Assembly: GCA_005791855.1 (NCBI GenBank)
Contig: SXUH01000330.1
Span: forward strand, 1 to 10,666
Source of the DNA: Bdellovibrionales bacterium
GTDB lineage: Bacteria; Bdellovibrionota; Bacteriovoracia; Bacteriovoracales; Bacteriovoracaceae
DNA: 10,666 nt
Direction: 5' to 3'
The notes beneath the pieces were generated by a model that was not told the origin of the DNA, ran no database searches, and worked only from the letters and a program-made list of their open reading frames with translations. Below, piece by piece: positions 1-5,877 of this stretch; positions within the stretch are counted from its first letter, which is position 1; each line of letters starts with the position of its first letter. Position numbers and translations under genes: made by a program.

Positions 1-2
1 CC

Positions 3-668
3 CTCCACGTTCACGCGGAGATCATGCACGAACTCGTGGCTTCAGGCATCTATGCCCAGCTCCCTGGCCTCGTCTCCACCCCAGTGGACCCGACCGCGGT
101 GACCGAAGCCCTGGTCCAGAAGCACGACGTCCTCGTCAAGGCCTGCGGGGCTCCCGAGTCCTTCGCCCACAAACTCACGGCTCTCAATAGCCTCCGGATG
201 CTCTTCCCCGACTCGACCGAGCTCCCCGCACTCATGAACTTCGAAGCCCCGGAAGAATCGGAGAAGAAGAGGAAACTCTGGTCCGCCGCCTGCCTCCTCC
301 TCCTGCTCCTCCCGGCGAGCTACTTCCTTTCCGAGTATCCCGCCCCCACTCCTGAGGTGAGGAGGCAAGCTAGCCCGCCGGCGGTCGCCGCCGTCCGGTC
401 GATGACTCCCCCTGCGACCAAACCCACTCCGAAGCCACTGCGGACCGACGCCTCCAGTTCGGGTTTTGGCTACATCAAGTTCGAGGTTCCGGAAGACGTG
501 CGAGTCGTGGTCGACGGAACGGAGATCCCGGCGAAGCTGCTTTCGAAATGGAAGACGGAGTCCGGCCTCCATCGGATCCAGATGCTCCGGAACGGGTACA
601 CCCCCATCAACGGTGAAGTCCGGGTGAAGGAGAAGGCCACGAGCGTGGTCCGGGTAGGTGCTCTATGA
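3..668 (+). CDS. Membrane-anchored PEGA-domain protein, 5'-truncated by the window edge
   Basis: The frame is open to the left edge, so the true start probably lies outside; the first ATG inside is at 24 and has only a poorly spaced GGAG before it. Counted from that ATG (214 residues), residues 1-80 are a soluble, mostly helical segment, KKRK (81-84) precedes one hydrophobic helix at about 86-102 (a run of six leucines), residues 105-145 are a Pro/Ala/Thr-rich linker, and 148-214 form a PEGA-like beta domain (VVVDGTEIP, then RNGYTPINGEVRV). A basic cytoplasmic side, one membrane helix and an external PEGA domain is the usual tail of bacterial Ser/Thr protein kinases, so a kinase domain upstream is possible but not visible. 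Its stop overlaps the start of the next gene (ATGA, 665-668), implying translational coupling with the sigma-54 activator; a sensor-regulator pair is inferred. The coding call is firm, the kinase idea weak. Confidence 0.8.
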   Translation, partial: LHVHAEIMHELVASGIYAQLPGLVSTPVDPTAVTEALVQKHDVLVKACGAPESFAHKLTALNSLRMLFPDSTELPALMNFEAPEESEKKRKLWSAACLLLLLLPASYFLSEYPAPTPEVRRQASPPAVAAVRSMTPPATKPTPKPLRTDASSSGFGYIKFEVPEDVRVVVDGTEIPAKLLSKWKTESGLHRIQMLRNGYTPINGEVRVKEKATSVVRVGAL

Positions 669-2374
669 AACTCCTGGTCCTCACCAGATCCGAGGCGCAG
701 CTCATCGACGTCACGAACATCATGGCCATCGGCGGGAAGTCCTCCTCGGGCCAGAGACTCCCGGGCCTCTCCCGCGCAGAAGACTACGCCGTGGTGTCTC
801 CCTCGGCCCACGGGATCTCCGTGGTTCCGCTCAGAGGAAAGAACCGCGCCACCCTCGACCTCCCATTCCTCTCGCGGTTCGAGCTCGAAGACCTGACGAT
901 CGTTCCCCTCCCCGCGAGCTGCGCCGACGCCGCACCAGCCGACGTCGACGGTTCGGCGGAGATCGGCGGTGCCCTCGACGAGATCACCCAAGCCGGTTCG
1001 GATCAGGCCATCCCGCCCATCGTCCTCCGGCACGTCGTGAAGAGCGGGAACTTCGACCGGGGGCTCATCATCGCGAAGACCCTGAACGGCAGCTTCGAGG
1101 TCATCGCCCACCAGGGCACGGATCCCTCGGCGCCGTGGTTGACCGAGTCGCTGCTCGCCGAAACTCTCTCCAGCCGGAAGAGCGTGATCGTCCCGAACGT
1201 CATCGGCTCCCGGTTCGAAAGGAACCACAGTCTCATCGGCACGGGCTTCCTCTCCGTCGCGGCCTGGCCCCTCACCTGGAGGAACGAAGCGGTGGGAGCC
1301 ATCATCGTCGGCTCGGCGCTCCCGCAGTTTGAAAAGAACATCAAGTCTCCGCTCGCTACCCACCTCGCTCCCTTCGCGGCCCAGTTCGTCTCGGCGTACC
1401 TGAAGGAGCAGAAGCTCGAAGAACAACTCAAGCACTCGCGCCTCTCCCGGGACACCGGCCCCTTCCTCACCCAGTCCCCGAAGCTCCAGGACCTCTCCCT
1501 CCTCGCCGAGCGCATCACTCCCTCCGACCTCTCCGTCCTGGTCGAGGGCGAGACCGGCGTGGGAAAGGAGGTCCTCGCCAAGTGGATCCACGAGCAGAGT
1601 CCGTACAAGAATGGCCCGTTCGTCGCCGTCAACTGCGGCGCCATACCGGAGAACCTCATCGAAAGCATCCTCTTCGGACACAAGCGCGGGAGCTTCACCG
1701 GAGCCGTCGCCGACCAGACCGGAAAGTTCCTCCTCGCCCAGGGCGGGACCATCTTCCTCGACGAAGTCGCAGACCTCCCCCTCCACGTCCAAGGGAAACT
1801 CCTGCGGGTCCTCCAGGAACGCGTGGTCGAACCCATCGGCACCAACAAGCCCATCGCCGTGAACGTCCGGGTGCTCTCGGCGACCCACAAGACGCTCGAC
1901 TCGCAGGTGAAGAAGGGAACCTTCCGCGAGGACCTCTACTACCGCCTGGCGGAGCTGACCCTCGAGATCCCGCCCCTGCGCGAGCGCCCGGTAGACATCG
2001 TGCTCATCGGCCAGCAGTTCCTAAAGGAAAACAAGGTTGAGAAGAGGATCTCCCGGGAGACCTGGCAGTGGCTCCAGTCCCAGCGCTGGACCGGAAACGT
2101 CCGCGAACTCCTGAGTGCCCTCAAGCGGGCATCTTTCCTCTCCCAGAGCGAAGAGATCACTATCCGAGACTTCCTCGGGCCGAAGAGTCCGAAGGTGGAG
2201 ACGAACTGGCTCGGGGCGAAGAACCTCGATCAGGCGGTTAAGAATTTCCAGAGCCAGAAGGTGAAAGCGGCGCTTTCGATCTCCGACGGGAACCGAAAGA
2301 ACGCGGCCGACCTCCTCGGCGTGAACCAGAGAACGCTCTTTCGTTACCTTGAGGAGATGCGAAATGAGCCATGA
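665..2374 (+). CDS. Sigma-54-dependent transcriptional activator (GAF, AAA+, Fis-type HTH)
   Basis: 569-residue bacterial enhancer-binding protein that would use ATP hydrolysis to open promoters bound by RNA polymerase-sigma-54. Residues 1-85 are a beta-rich segment that could be a degenerate FHA-like domain, without recognisable FHA signature residues. Residues about 115-245 look like a GAF sensor, followed by a linker helix (EQKLEEQLKHSR). The AAA+ domain spans about 268-500: Walker A GETGVGKE (295-302), sigma-54 contact loop GSFTGA (342-347), Walker B GGTIFLDEVADL (360-371), and the FREDLYYRL region (420-428). A Fis-type helix-turn-helix is at about 541-565 (NRKNAADLLGVNQRTLFRYL). There is no receiver domain, so activation is probably by a ligand at the GAF domain or by the coupled upstream membrane protein. 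The contact loop has Ser where Ala is usual (GAFTGA), while the important Phe and Thr are kept. Family is near certain; target genes are unknown. Confidence 0.96.
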   Translation: MKLLVLTRSEAQLIDVTNIMAIGGKSSSGQRLPGLSRAEDYAVVSPSAHGISVVPLRGKNRATLDLPFLSRFELEDLTIVPLPASCADAAPADVDGSAEIGGALDEITQAGSDQAIPPIVLRHVVKSGNFDRGLIIAKTLNGSFEVIAHQGTDPSAPWLTESLLAETLSSRKSVIVPNVIGSRFERNHSLIGTGFLSVAAWPLTWRNEAVGAIIVGSALPQFEKNIKSPLATHLAPFAAQFVSAYLKEQKLEEQLKHSRLSRDTGPFLTQSPKLQDLSLLAERITPSDLSVLVEGETGVGKEVLAKWIHEQSPYKNGPFVAVNCGAIPENLIESILFGHKRGSFTGAVADQTGKFLLAQGGTIFLDEVADLPLHVQGKLLRVLQERVVEPIGTNKPIAVNVRVLSATHKTLDSQVKKGTFREDLYYRLAELTLEIPPLRERPVDIVLIGQQFLKENKVEKRISRETWQWLQSQRWTGNVRELLSALKRASFLSQSEEITIRDFLGPKSPKVETNWLGAKNLDQAVKNFQSQKVKAALSISDGNRKNAADLLGVNQRTLFRYLEEMRNEP

Positions 2375-2385
2375 CAAATCTGTCA
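2372..2385. promoter_or_regulatory. Inverted repeat TGACA-AATC-TGTCA, possible activator site
   Basis: A perfect 5-bp inverted repeat with a 4-base spacer starts at the stop codon of the sigma-54 activator gene. No T-run follows it, so it is unlikely to be an intrinsic terminator. It lies about 75 bp upstream of a weak -24/-12-like element and about 120 bp before the start of the outer-membrane protein gene, a distance typical of enhancer-binding-protein sites. The role is inferred from position only, and a short palindrome like this can occur by chance. Confidence 0.25.
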
Positions 2386-2457
2386 GGTCAGCTGGCGAAT
2401 GTGGCAGTACAAGAGTCCACAAGACTAATGATTTCTTAGGGATAGGAATGACCATAA

Positions 2458-2474
2458 TTGGCATGAGTTGTGTA
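2458..2474 (+). promoter_or_regulatory. Weak candidate sigma-54 (-24/-12) promoter for the barrel gene
   Basis: TTGGCAT at 2458-2464 matches the -24 consensus (TTGGCAC) in six of seven bases. Ten bases after its GG comes GT (2472-2473) in the context TGTGTA, where the -12 consensus would have GC (TTGCA); thus the -24 half is good and the -12 half poor. The implied transcript start near 2485 leaves room for the ribosome site at 2495-2502. The adjacent sigma-54 activator gene makes it worth noting. TTGGCA could equally be a sigma-70 -35 element, but no good -10 sits at normal spacing. Confidence 0.25.
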
Positions 2475-2507
2475 AAGAAGATGACAATAACAACGAAAGG
2501 AGTTTCT

Positions 2508-3254
2508 GTGCGTTTTCTTTTTCTCATCCTCATCTTCGCGATCTGTAGTCTTCTGATTCCCACCGAAAGCCGGGCCCAGGATATCTATAATTTCTATTTC
2601 CAGAAGACCCCGGGAGCCACGGCCCCGACTGTGAACAGTGCGCCAGCTCCTCAAACAACCCCTCCGGCAAGTCCGCCGGCTCCTGCTCCATCTCCTGCGA
2701 TCCAGGCACCCCTTCCCCAAGGGCAGAATGAAAAATCGGCCCTGAAGACCTGGGAGCTGGGACTTTATAATTCCTGGATCACCGTGCCGATCGATGAGAG
2801 GGGGGAATATTCTAATGAGGGCAGTGGGAACCAGAAAGGCCTCGGCGTCCTCGGCGCCTACCGGTTCAATAAGTTCGTGTCAGCCGAAGCCGGAATCCTC
2901 TATCGGAACGGCTGGGAGAACAGCAACTCCGGCGAGAGTAGGTATGACGACGGGAAAGGCTTCGAAGGCATGCTCGGCGTGGCGGTGGCGCCGATCCACA
3001 TAAACCTCTTCGGCTACGAACTCATCGAGCTCGCGGCGACCGGTGGGATCATGAGCATGAGTAAGTACACATCGCAGATAGACACTAACTACGAAGTCTC
3101 CGGAGTCCGGGTGCGGAGAGAATCCGTCGCCTACCTCGGGCCTAGGATCAGCCTAAACCTCACGAGCGACCTCGGCGTCGTCCTCGACGTCAAAACGGGC
3201 ATGAGGGGTAACTGGTCCAACGTCGGGAACCTCGGTCTCCGGTGGAGATTCTAA
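2508..3254 (+). CDS. Exported outer-membrane beta-barrel protein with proline-rich N-terminal linker
   Basis: 248 residues from a GTG start at 2508. The start is chosen because a strong ribosome site (GAAAGGAG, 2495-2502) lies five bases upstream and because translation then begins directly with a signal peptide (MRFLFLILIFAICSLLIP, cleavage probably after SRAQ at residue 24). An ATG at 2349 in the same frame would overlap the activator gene and bury the signal peptide. Residues 25-33 (DIYNFYFQK) are aromatic, 35-72 form a Pro/Ala/Thr linker, and about 78-248 show alternating polar/hydrophobic strands (LGVLGAYRF, LGVAVAPIHINLFGY, ISLNLTS) ending in LGLRWRF. A C-terminal Phe is the usual BAM-recognised signal of outer-membrane barrels. 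The size fits an eight-stranded OmpA/OmpX-like barrel. It may be a small porin, adhesin or structural protein. It lies just behind the sigma-54 activator gene, which may control it (inference). Confidence 0.85.
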   Translation: MRFLFLILIFAICSLLIPTESRAQDIYNFYFQKTPGATAPTVNSAPAPQTTPPASPPAPAPSPAIQAPLPQGQNEKSALKTWELGLYNSWITVPIDERGEYSNEGSGNQKGLGVLGAYRFNKFVSAEAGILYRNGWENSNSGESRYDDGKGFEGMLGVAVAPIHINLFGYELIELAATGGIMSMSKYTSQIDTNYEVSGVRVRRESVAYLGPRISLNLTSDLGVVLDVKTGMRGNWSNVGNLGLRWRF

Positions 3255-3263
3255 GTCCTCGGA

Positions 3264-3881
3264 TCAGAGCCACCCTATGGGAATCGGAGGCCCCGGGTCG
3301 ATCCAGGGGCCCACGTGAAGCTTGTTCGCTCTCCGCTGCTTCAAGAACGCATCCTTCCCTTCCTTCAGGAGCGACCGAAACGTCTCAGCGAGCTCCTTCG
3401 AGCTCTTGCTCCGGAGTTCTTCGTTGAGCGCCAGCCACTTCTCCTTCGTCATCCCGGGGGGGAGTTGTTCGGCGAGCGGCAGCTTCTTCTCCGCGGCCTG
3501 GGCCTTGAGTGCGAGCTCCTGCCAGGCCTCCGGGTCGCTCCCGATCCACGAGTGAACCTGACTCCCGACGGATTGCTTGAGGGCACCGACGAGGGAGCTC
3601 ATCCCGGAGTCTTTGCCCGCGGTCACCCACGGGTTGATCCGCAGCTGGAAGAGGTAGAAGACGAACGCCCCCTGTTCCCGGCGACCATGGTTGAACAGCG
3701 CCTGCGCGGCGAGGACCAGGTTGAAGGGATGGTGGTGCTTGGTGTGGGACAAGAGGTACTCGGCGGCCGCGAGGTCTTCCTTCGGATTCTGGAACATGGC
3801 CTCGAGGCGGTCGGTTGAGTAGATTGGTTTCATCGGATACGCATTCAGTGAGAGGAACAGCAACACCATGAAGACTTTCAT
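3264..3881 (-). CDS. Small exported helical protein of unknown function
   Basis: 205 residues. The start at 3881 is followed by a short signal-peptide-like segment (MKVFMVLLFLSLNAYP, residues 1-16) and preceded by AAAGGA at suitable spacing. The mature part is helical: 35-81 forms a helix pair resembling a TPR-like hairpin (AAEYLLSHTKHHHPFNLVLA, then ALFNHGRREQGAFVFYLFQLR), with a His cluster at 49-51; 92-135 is a second helical region, and 145-185 is charged and coiled. The tail is Pro/Gly/Trp-rich (GPWIDPGPPIPIGWL). It faintly recalls unnamed proteobacterial periplasmic proteins with an 'FxFYxxQLR' helix, but I cannot name a family. It ends nine bases from the convergent barrel gene with no visible terminator between. 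It follows the spondin gene on the same strand but has its own promoter and a terminator before it, so it is probably transcribed separately. That it is a real gene is well supported; its role is unknown. Confidence 0.8.
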   Translation of the reverse strand: MKVFMVLLFLSLNAYPMKPIYSTDRLEAMFQNPKEDLAAAEYLLSHTKHHHPFNLVLAAQALFNHGRREQGAFVFYLFQLRINPWVTAGKDSGMSSLVGALKQSVGSQVHSWIGSDPEAWQELALKAQAAEKKLPLAEQLPPGMTKEKWLALNEELRSKSSKELAETFRSLLKEGKDAFLKQRRANKLHVGPWIDPGPPIPIGWL

Positions 3882-3918
3882 CGGAGTCCTTTCTGCAGAT
3901 TATACAGGAAGGACTCCG
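3882..3918. repeat. Inverted repeat with 14-base arms overlapping a promoter (candidate operator)
   Basis: Arms CGGAGTCCTTTCTG (3882-3895) and CAGGAAGGACTCCG (3905-3918) are reverse complements except for one position, separated by nine bases (CAGATTATA). The spacer holds the -10 element of the minus-strand gene that starts at 3881. The left arm covers the presumed transcription start and ribosome site, and the right arm covers the region between -35 and -10. Because transcription probably begins inside the structure, a dimeric protein-binding site is more likely than an RNA hairpin. No T-run follows on either side, so a terminator is unlikely. Confidence 0.5.
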
Positions 3919-3926
3919 CCTGCCTA
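3899..3926 (-). promoter_or_regulatory. Sigma-70-type promoter of the small exported protein gene
   Basis: On the minus strand a perfect -10 TATAAT (3904 to 3899) lies 16 bases after TAGGCA (3926 to 3921), a four-of-six match to the -35 consensus. The implied start near 3892 gives a short leader of about 10 bases that still contains the AAAGGA ribosome site. The whole -10 region lies between the arms of the inverted repeat at 3882-3918, which suggests repression or activation by a protein bound there. Confidence 0.5.
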
Positions 3927-3928
3927 CG

Positions 3929-3950
3929 AAAAAAATGTGAGGACTCTCAC
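3929..3950 (-). terminator. Short intrinsic terminator overlapping the spondin gene stop codon
   Basis: On the minus strand GTGAG-AGTC-CTCAC (3950 to 3937) forms a 5-bp stem with a tetraloop, followed by one A and seven Ts (3935 to 3929). The TGA stop of the spondin gene (3949-3947) lies inside the stem. The stem is short for an intrinsic terminator but the T-tract is strong and the position correct. Confidence 0.6.
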
Positions 3951-4729
3951 TGCGGCGTGATCGTCACCTTCAAGACCTGGGAGTTCTCCGGAACCCTCCA
4001 GCCCCGGAACCGGTTCTGCACTAACTGGATCGACCGCTTCTCCTCGGGTCCCACGTCCGTTGCTCCCTGCGGTTGCCGCGGGGCCTGGTACTCACCCATC
4101 CCGGGCTTCTCCGACACTTCGGTCCCCGCGTCCCAGAGATAGACGAGGCCCGTGACGTCACCACTGGTCGGGTTATTGCCCTCATCGAAGAGTGCGATCC
4201 CCTTGCCGTTGTCTCCGTAGAACCAGTCGTTCGACGGGACGAACATGGTTTCGAACGTGAGCCGGTCTCCCGGAGCTGCGGTGAAGGTGAAGGTCGCGGA
4301 CTCCCCCGGCATGATCGCCGGTGACGGTGCCGGTCCTCCCGGCGCCGAAAAGGTGCCGCTGGACTTCGCCGCTCCGAGGAGGGTCGTCTCGAAGCCCATG
4401 GGCGGTTCGACCTGTCCGTCTTCAGCGATCCGTTCGGTTCCGACGTCAGCTCGCTCCCCCGGTGTGAACGCGGGGTTCTCCATTCCCTCGAACACGGCCC
4501 AGGCCCCTGGTGAGAGCGGAACGGCTCCCTGTGCCACGTCGGAATTCAGAAGTCCCGGTTGAGAAACGTTTTGGATCGTCACCGTGAAAGCCCGGGCCCC
4601 GGCCTCCTGCTCCTCCTGCGGTACTCCGGAGACTGGGTCGTCGTCGTCGTTGTCATTTCCGCAGGAAACTGCGGTGAGCAGACCCATGGTCAGAGCAGCC
4701 GGCAGCAGAAAGTCCTTAATATTTTTCAT
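3947..4729 (-). CDS. Spondin-domain lipoprotein
   Basis: 260 residues, preceded by a near-perfect ribosome site (AGGAGGG, spacing five). The N-terminus is a lipoprotein signal (KNIKDFLLPAALTMGLLTAVSC) with acylated Cys23 followed by Gly, then an Asp-rich tether (NDNDDDDP), so an outer-membrane lipoprotein is expected. Residues about 46-240 match the bacterial Spondin_N family: FTVTIQNVS at the first strand, LSPGAWAVFEG, PGESATFTFTAAPGDRLTF, the highly typical MFVPSNDWFY (162-171), GIALFDEG, SGDVTGLVYLWDAGTEVSEKPG, and APRQPQG-x-D-GPEE. In animal spondins this domain is an extracellular matrix-binding beta-sandwich with a metal site; in bacteria the role is unknown, though surface attachment is plausible. 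The gene is divergent from the LysR-type regulator gene across 164 bp, the classic regulator-target arrangement, and has a structured leader. Domain call is strong, function unknown. Confidence 0.92.
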   Translation of the reverse strand: MKNIKDFLLPAALTMGLLTAVSCGNDNDDDDPVSGVPQEEQEAGARAFTVTIQNVSQPGLLNSDVAQGAVPLSPGAWAVFEGMENPAFTPGERADVGTERIAEDGQVEPPMGFETTLLGAAKSSGTFSAPGGPAPSPAIMPGESATFTFTAAPGDRLTFETMFVPSNDWFYGDNGKGIALFDEGNNPTSGDVTGLVYLWDAGTEVSEKPGMGEYQAPRQPQGATDVGPEEKRSIQLVQNRFRGWRVPENSQVLKVTITPQ

Positions 4730-4733
4730 CTTA

Positions 4734-4797
4734 CCCTCCTTGCGAGGGGCGCCACCGAGTAACTGAGATACTCAGATGCCATCTCCGGGGCGCCCTC
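4734..4797 (-). promoter_or_regulatory. Structured leader with alternative ribosome-site pairing upstream of the spondin gene
   Basis: On the minus strand, GAGGGCGCC (4797-4789) can pair with GGCGCCCCTC (4753-4744), giving nine pairs with one bulged base. The enclosed 35 bases hold CTGAG-TAT-CTCAG (4775-4763), the overlapping GAGTA/TACTC pair (4773-4757) and AGATG-G-CATCT (4784-4774). The 3' arm can instead pair downstream: CCCTC (4748-4744) with GAGGG (4738-4734) across the loop GCAAG, which covers most of the AGGAGGG ribosome site. The two pairings exclude each other. The likely transcript start (about 4795) falls near the beginning of the first arm, so whether that arm is fully transcribed is uncertain. 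The palindromes could also be protein operators. Confidence 0.4.
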
Positions 4798-4801
4798 TAT
4801 T

Positions 4802-4831
4802 ATTATCCCCAAGAGACATTAAGCTCCTCAA
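4802..4831 (-). promoter_or_regulatory. Candidate sigma-70-type promoter of the spondin lipoprotein gene
   Basis: On the minus strand TTGAGG (4831 to 4826), four of six to the -35 consensus, is followed after 18 bases by GATAAT (4807 to 4802), five of six to the -10 consensus. An overlapping AATAAT (4804 to 4799) is an alternative -10. The implied leader is about 65 bases. The AT-rich tract is sharply different from the surrounding GC-rich DNA. Confidence 0.4.
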
Positions 4832-4841
4832 AATTTGATTT

Positions 4842-4882
4842 AGAAAATGGGTAATTTCTAGAATGACCCAGAGAAATTTTCT
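4842..4882. promoter_or_regulatory. Nested palindromes in the divergent region, candidate LysR-type binding site
   Basis: The outer pair is AGAAAAT (4842-4848) and ATTTTCT (4876-4882), inside it GGGT (4849-4852) and ACCC (4866-4869), with the perfect TTCTAGAA (4856-4863) near the centre. LysR-type regulators bind interrupted palindromes with a T-N11-A core in the gap between their own gene and a divergent target. This block covers the -35 region of the LysR gene, fitting negative autoregulation, and lies just upstream of the spondin promoter. The binding role is inferred. Confidence 0.45.
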
Positions 4883-4887
4883 ATACT
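4882..4887 (+). promoter_or_regulatory. -10 element placing the LysR transcript start at its ATG (leaderless)
   Basis: TATACT (4882-4887) matches TATAAT in five of six positions and ends six bases before the ATG at 4894. Transcription would therefore start at or next to the first base of the start codon. No Shine-Dalgarno sequence is present in the 20 bases before the ATG, which agrees with a leaderless message. No good -35 is visible; the site overlaps the palindromes listed above. Confidence 0.45.
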
Positions 4888-4893
4888 CGTCCC

Positions 4894-5781
4894 ATGCACG
4901 TCTTACTCGAGCACACCGAGAAGGTCTGGATTTTTCTAAAGGTCGCGGAATGTGGCTCGATCTCCCGCGCGGCCGAAGAGCTCCACCTAACACAGCCGAC
5001 GGTCTCCTACGCCGTGAAGACGCTCGAGGAGCAGCTCGGAGCTCAGTTACTCATTCGCACGAGCAAGGGCGTGAAGTTAAACCCAACCGGGAAGCTCATC
5101 GCTGCTGAAATGCTCAAGGCCCGGGATCACCTGACCCAGACGGAGGACGACGTCTTTTCGCGAAAGGGCCTGCACGTCCCGGGGAAGATGGTCCTCGGCA
5201 CGTACGAGAGCATCGCCGTCTATCTCTGGCCGAAGCTCACCCTCGCCCTGGAGCACCTCCATCCCGGGATCGAGCTTTCACTAATCACCCGGAGGTCCCG
5301 GGAGCTGATCAAAGACGTCTCCGACGGGAAGCTGGACGCAGCGCTGGCCGTGGGCCCGATCCACGCGGACGACGTGAGCAGGACCCTGCTCTACGAAGAC
5401 ACCTACTCGTTCTACGGCCTCGGAGGCCAGATCACTGACAAGGCCCCCGTCATCACCGTCCCCGACGCCGCAGACGTCGACGGAAAGAGCCTGCGAACGT
5501 GGATTGGCCAGAGCCGGTTCAGGGATCGCCACATCCTCTCGCTCTCGAGCTTCGAAGTGTGCGCCGAGTTCGCGGCCCAGGGCCTGGGGATCACCATCCT
5601 CCCGACCAGGGTGTACGAGAAGCAAGCTTCGAGAGGGAGGATGCTTCAAACCATCGAGCACACGGGCCTCTGCGAGGGCCGCTTCGGCCGACACGAGTTC
5701 TACTTCTGCTACAGGCCAGACTCGCCCAGGATCGACGGGTTCAAGGACTACCTTTCCGAGCTGATCAAGAAGATGCTCTAA
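4894..5781 (+). CDS. LysR-type transcriptional regulator
   Basis: 295 residues, the normal LysR-family length. The N-terminal winged helix-turn-helix is clear: VWIFLKVAECGSISRAAEEL (11-30) followed by HLTQPTVSYAVKTLEEQLGA (31-50) and LLIRTSKGVKLNPTG (52-66), and a linker helix (67-90). Residues about 95-290 form the type-2 periplasmic-binding-protein-like effector domain (KMVLGTYESIAVYLWPKLTL; LDAALAVGPI at 147-156; FEVCAEFAAQGLGITILPTR at 220-239). The start at 4894 gives the usual short lead before the HTH; no ribosome site precedes it, but a -10 box six bases upstream suggests a leaderless transcript. It is divergent from the spondin lipoprotein gene, its most likely target together with its own promoter. 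The effector cannot be predicted from sequence. A stem-loop follows the gene before the convergent neighbour. Confidence 0.96.
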   Translation: MHVLLEHTEKVWIFLKVAECGSISRAAEELHLTQPTVSYAVKTLEEQLGAQLLIRTSKGVKLNPTGKLIAAEMLKARDHLTQTEDDVFSRKGLHVPGKMVLGTYESIAVYLWPKLTLALEHLHPGIELSLITRRSRELIKDVSDGKLDAALAVGPIHADDVSRTLLYEDTYSFYGLGGQITDKAPVITVPDAADVDGKSLRTWIGQSRFRDRHILSLSSFEVCAEFAAQGLGITILPTRVYEKQASRGRMLQTIEHTGLCEGRFGRHEFYFCYRPDSPRIDGFKDYLSELIKKML

Positions 5782-5793
5782 CCCGAGTCTCTC

Positions 5794-5811
5794 TCCGGGC
5801 GAACGCCCGGA
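5794..5811. terminator. GC-rich hairpin between convergent genes, possible bidirectional terminator
   Basis: TCCGGGCG (5794-5801) and CGCCCGGA (5804-5811) are perfect reverse complements around two As, in practice a strong stem with a GAAC loop. It lies 12 bases after the LysR stop and 66 bases beyond the stop of the convergent repeat-protein gene. No T-run follows directly in either direction, so it would be an atypical terminator or act with Rho. A second palindrome, CGAAGCTTCG (5833-5842), lies in the same 96-base gap. Confidence 0.45.
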
Positions 5812-5877
5812 CCGCGGTTAGTTTCAGCCGTCCGAAGCTTCGCCTGGAGATCGTCCGCCCATCTGCGCTGAAGCCGG

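Noticed and set aside
470..1888. A 472-codon open frame on the minus strand opposite the sigma-54 activator
   Set aside because: It runs antisense to a protein with complete AAA+ and HTH motifs; its composition (Glu/Asp/Gly/Arg-rich, no domain) is that of an antisense frame in GC-rich DNA.
2349..2507. An upstream ATG start for the barrel protein (301 residues)
   Set aside because: It overlaps the activator gene, has no ribosome site, and puts 53 residues before an otherwise N-terminal signal peptide; GTG 2508 has an excellent ribosome site.
3315..3818. A 167-codon plus-strand frame opposite the small exported protein
   Set aside because: The minus-strand frame has a signal peptide, promoter and ribosome site; this one has none.
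5821..5877. Palindrome CGAAGCTTCG and TTCAGC/GCTGAA pairs considered as an attachment site or second terminator
   Set aside because: Short, with no T-run and no integrase or direct-repeat context; chance palindromes are likely in this gap.
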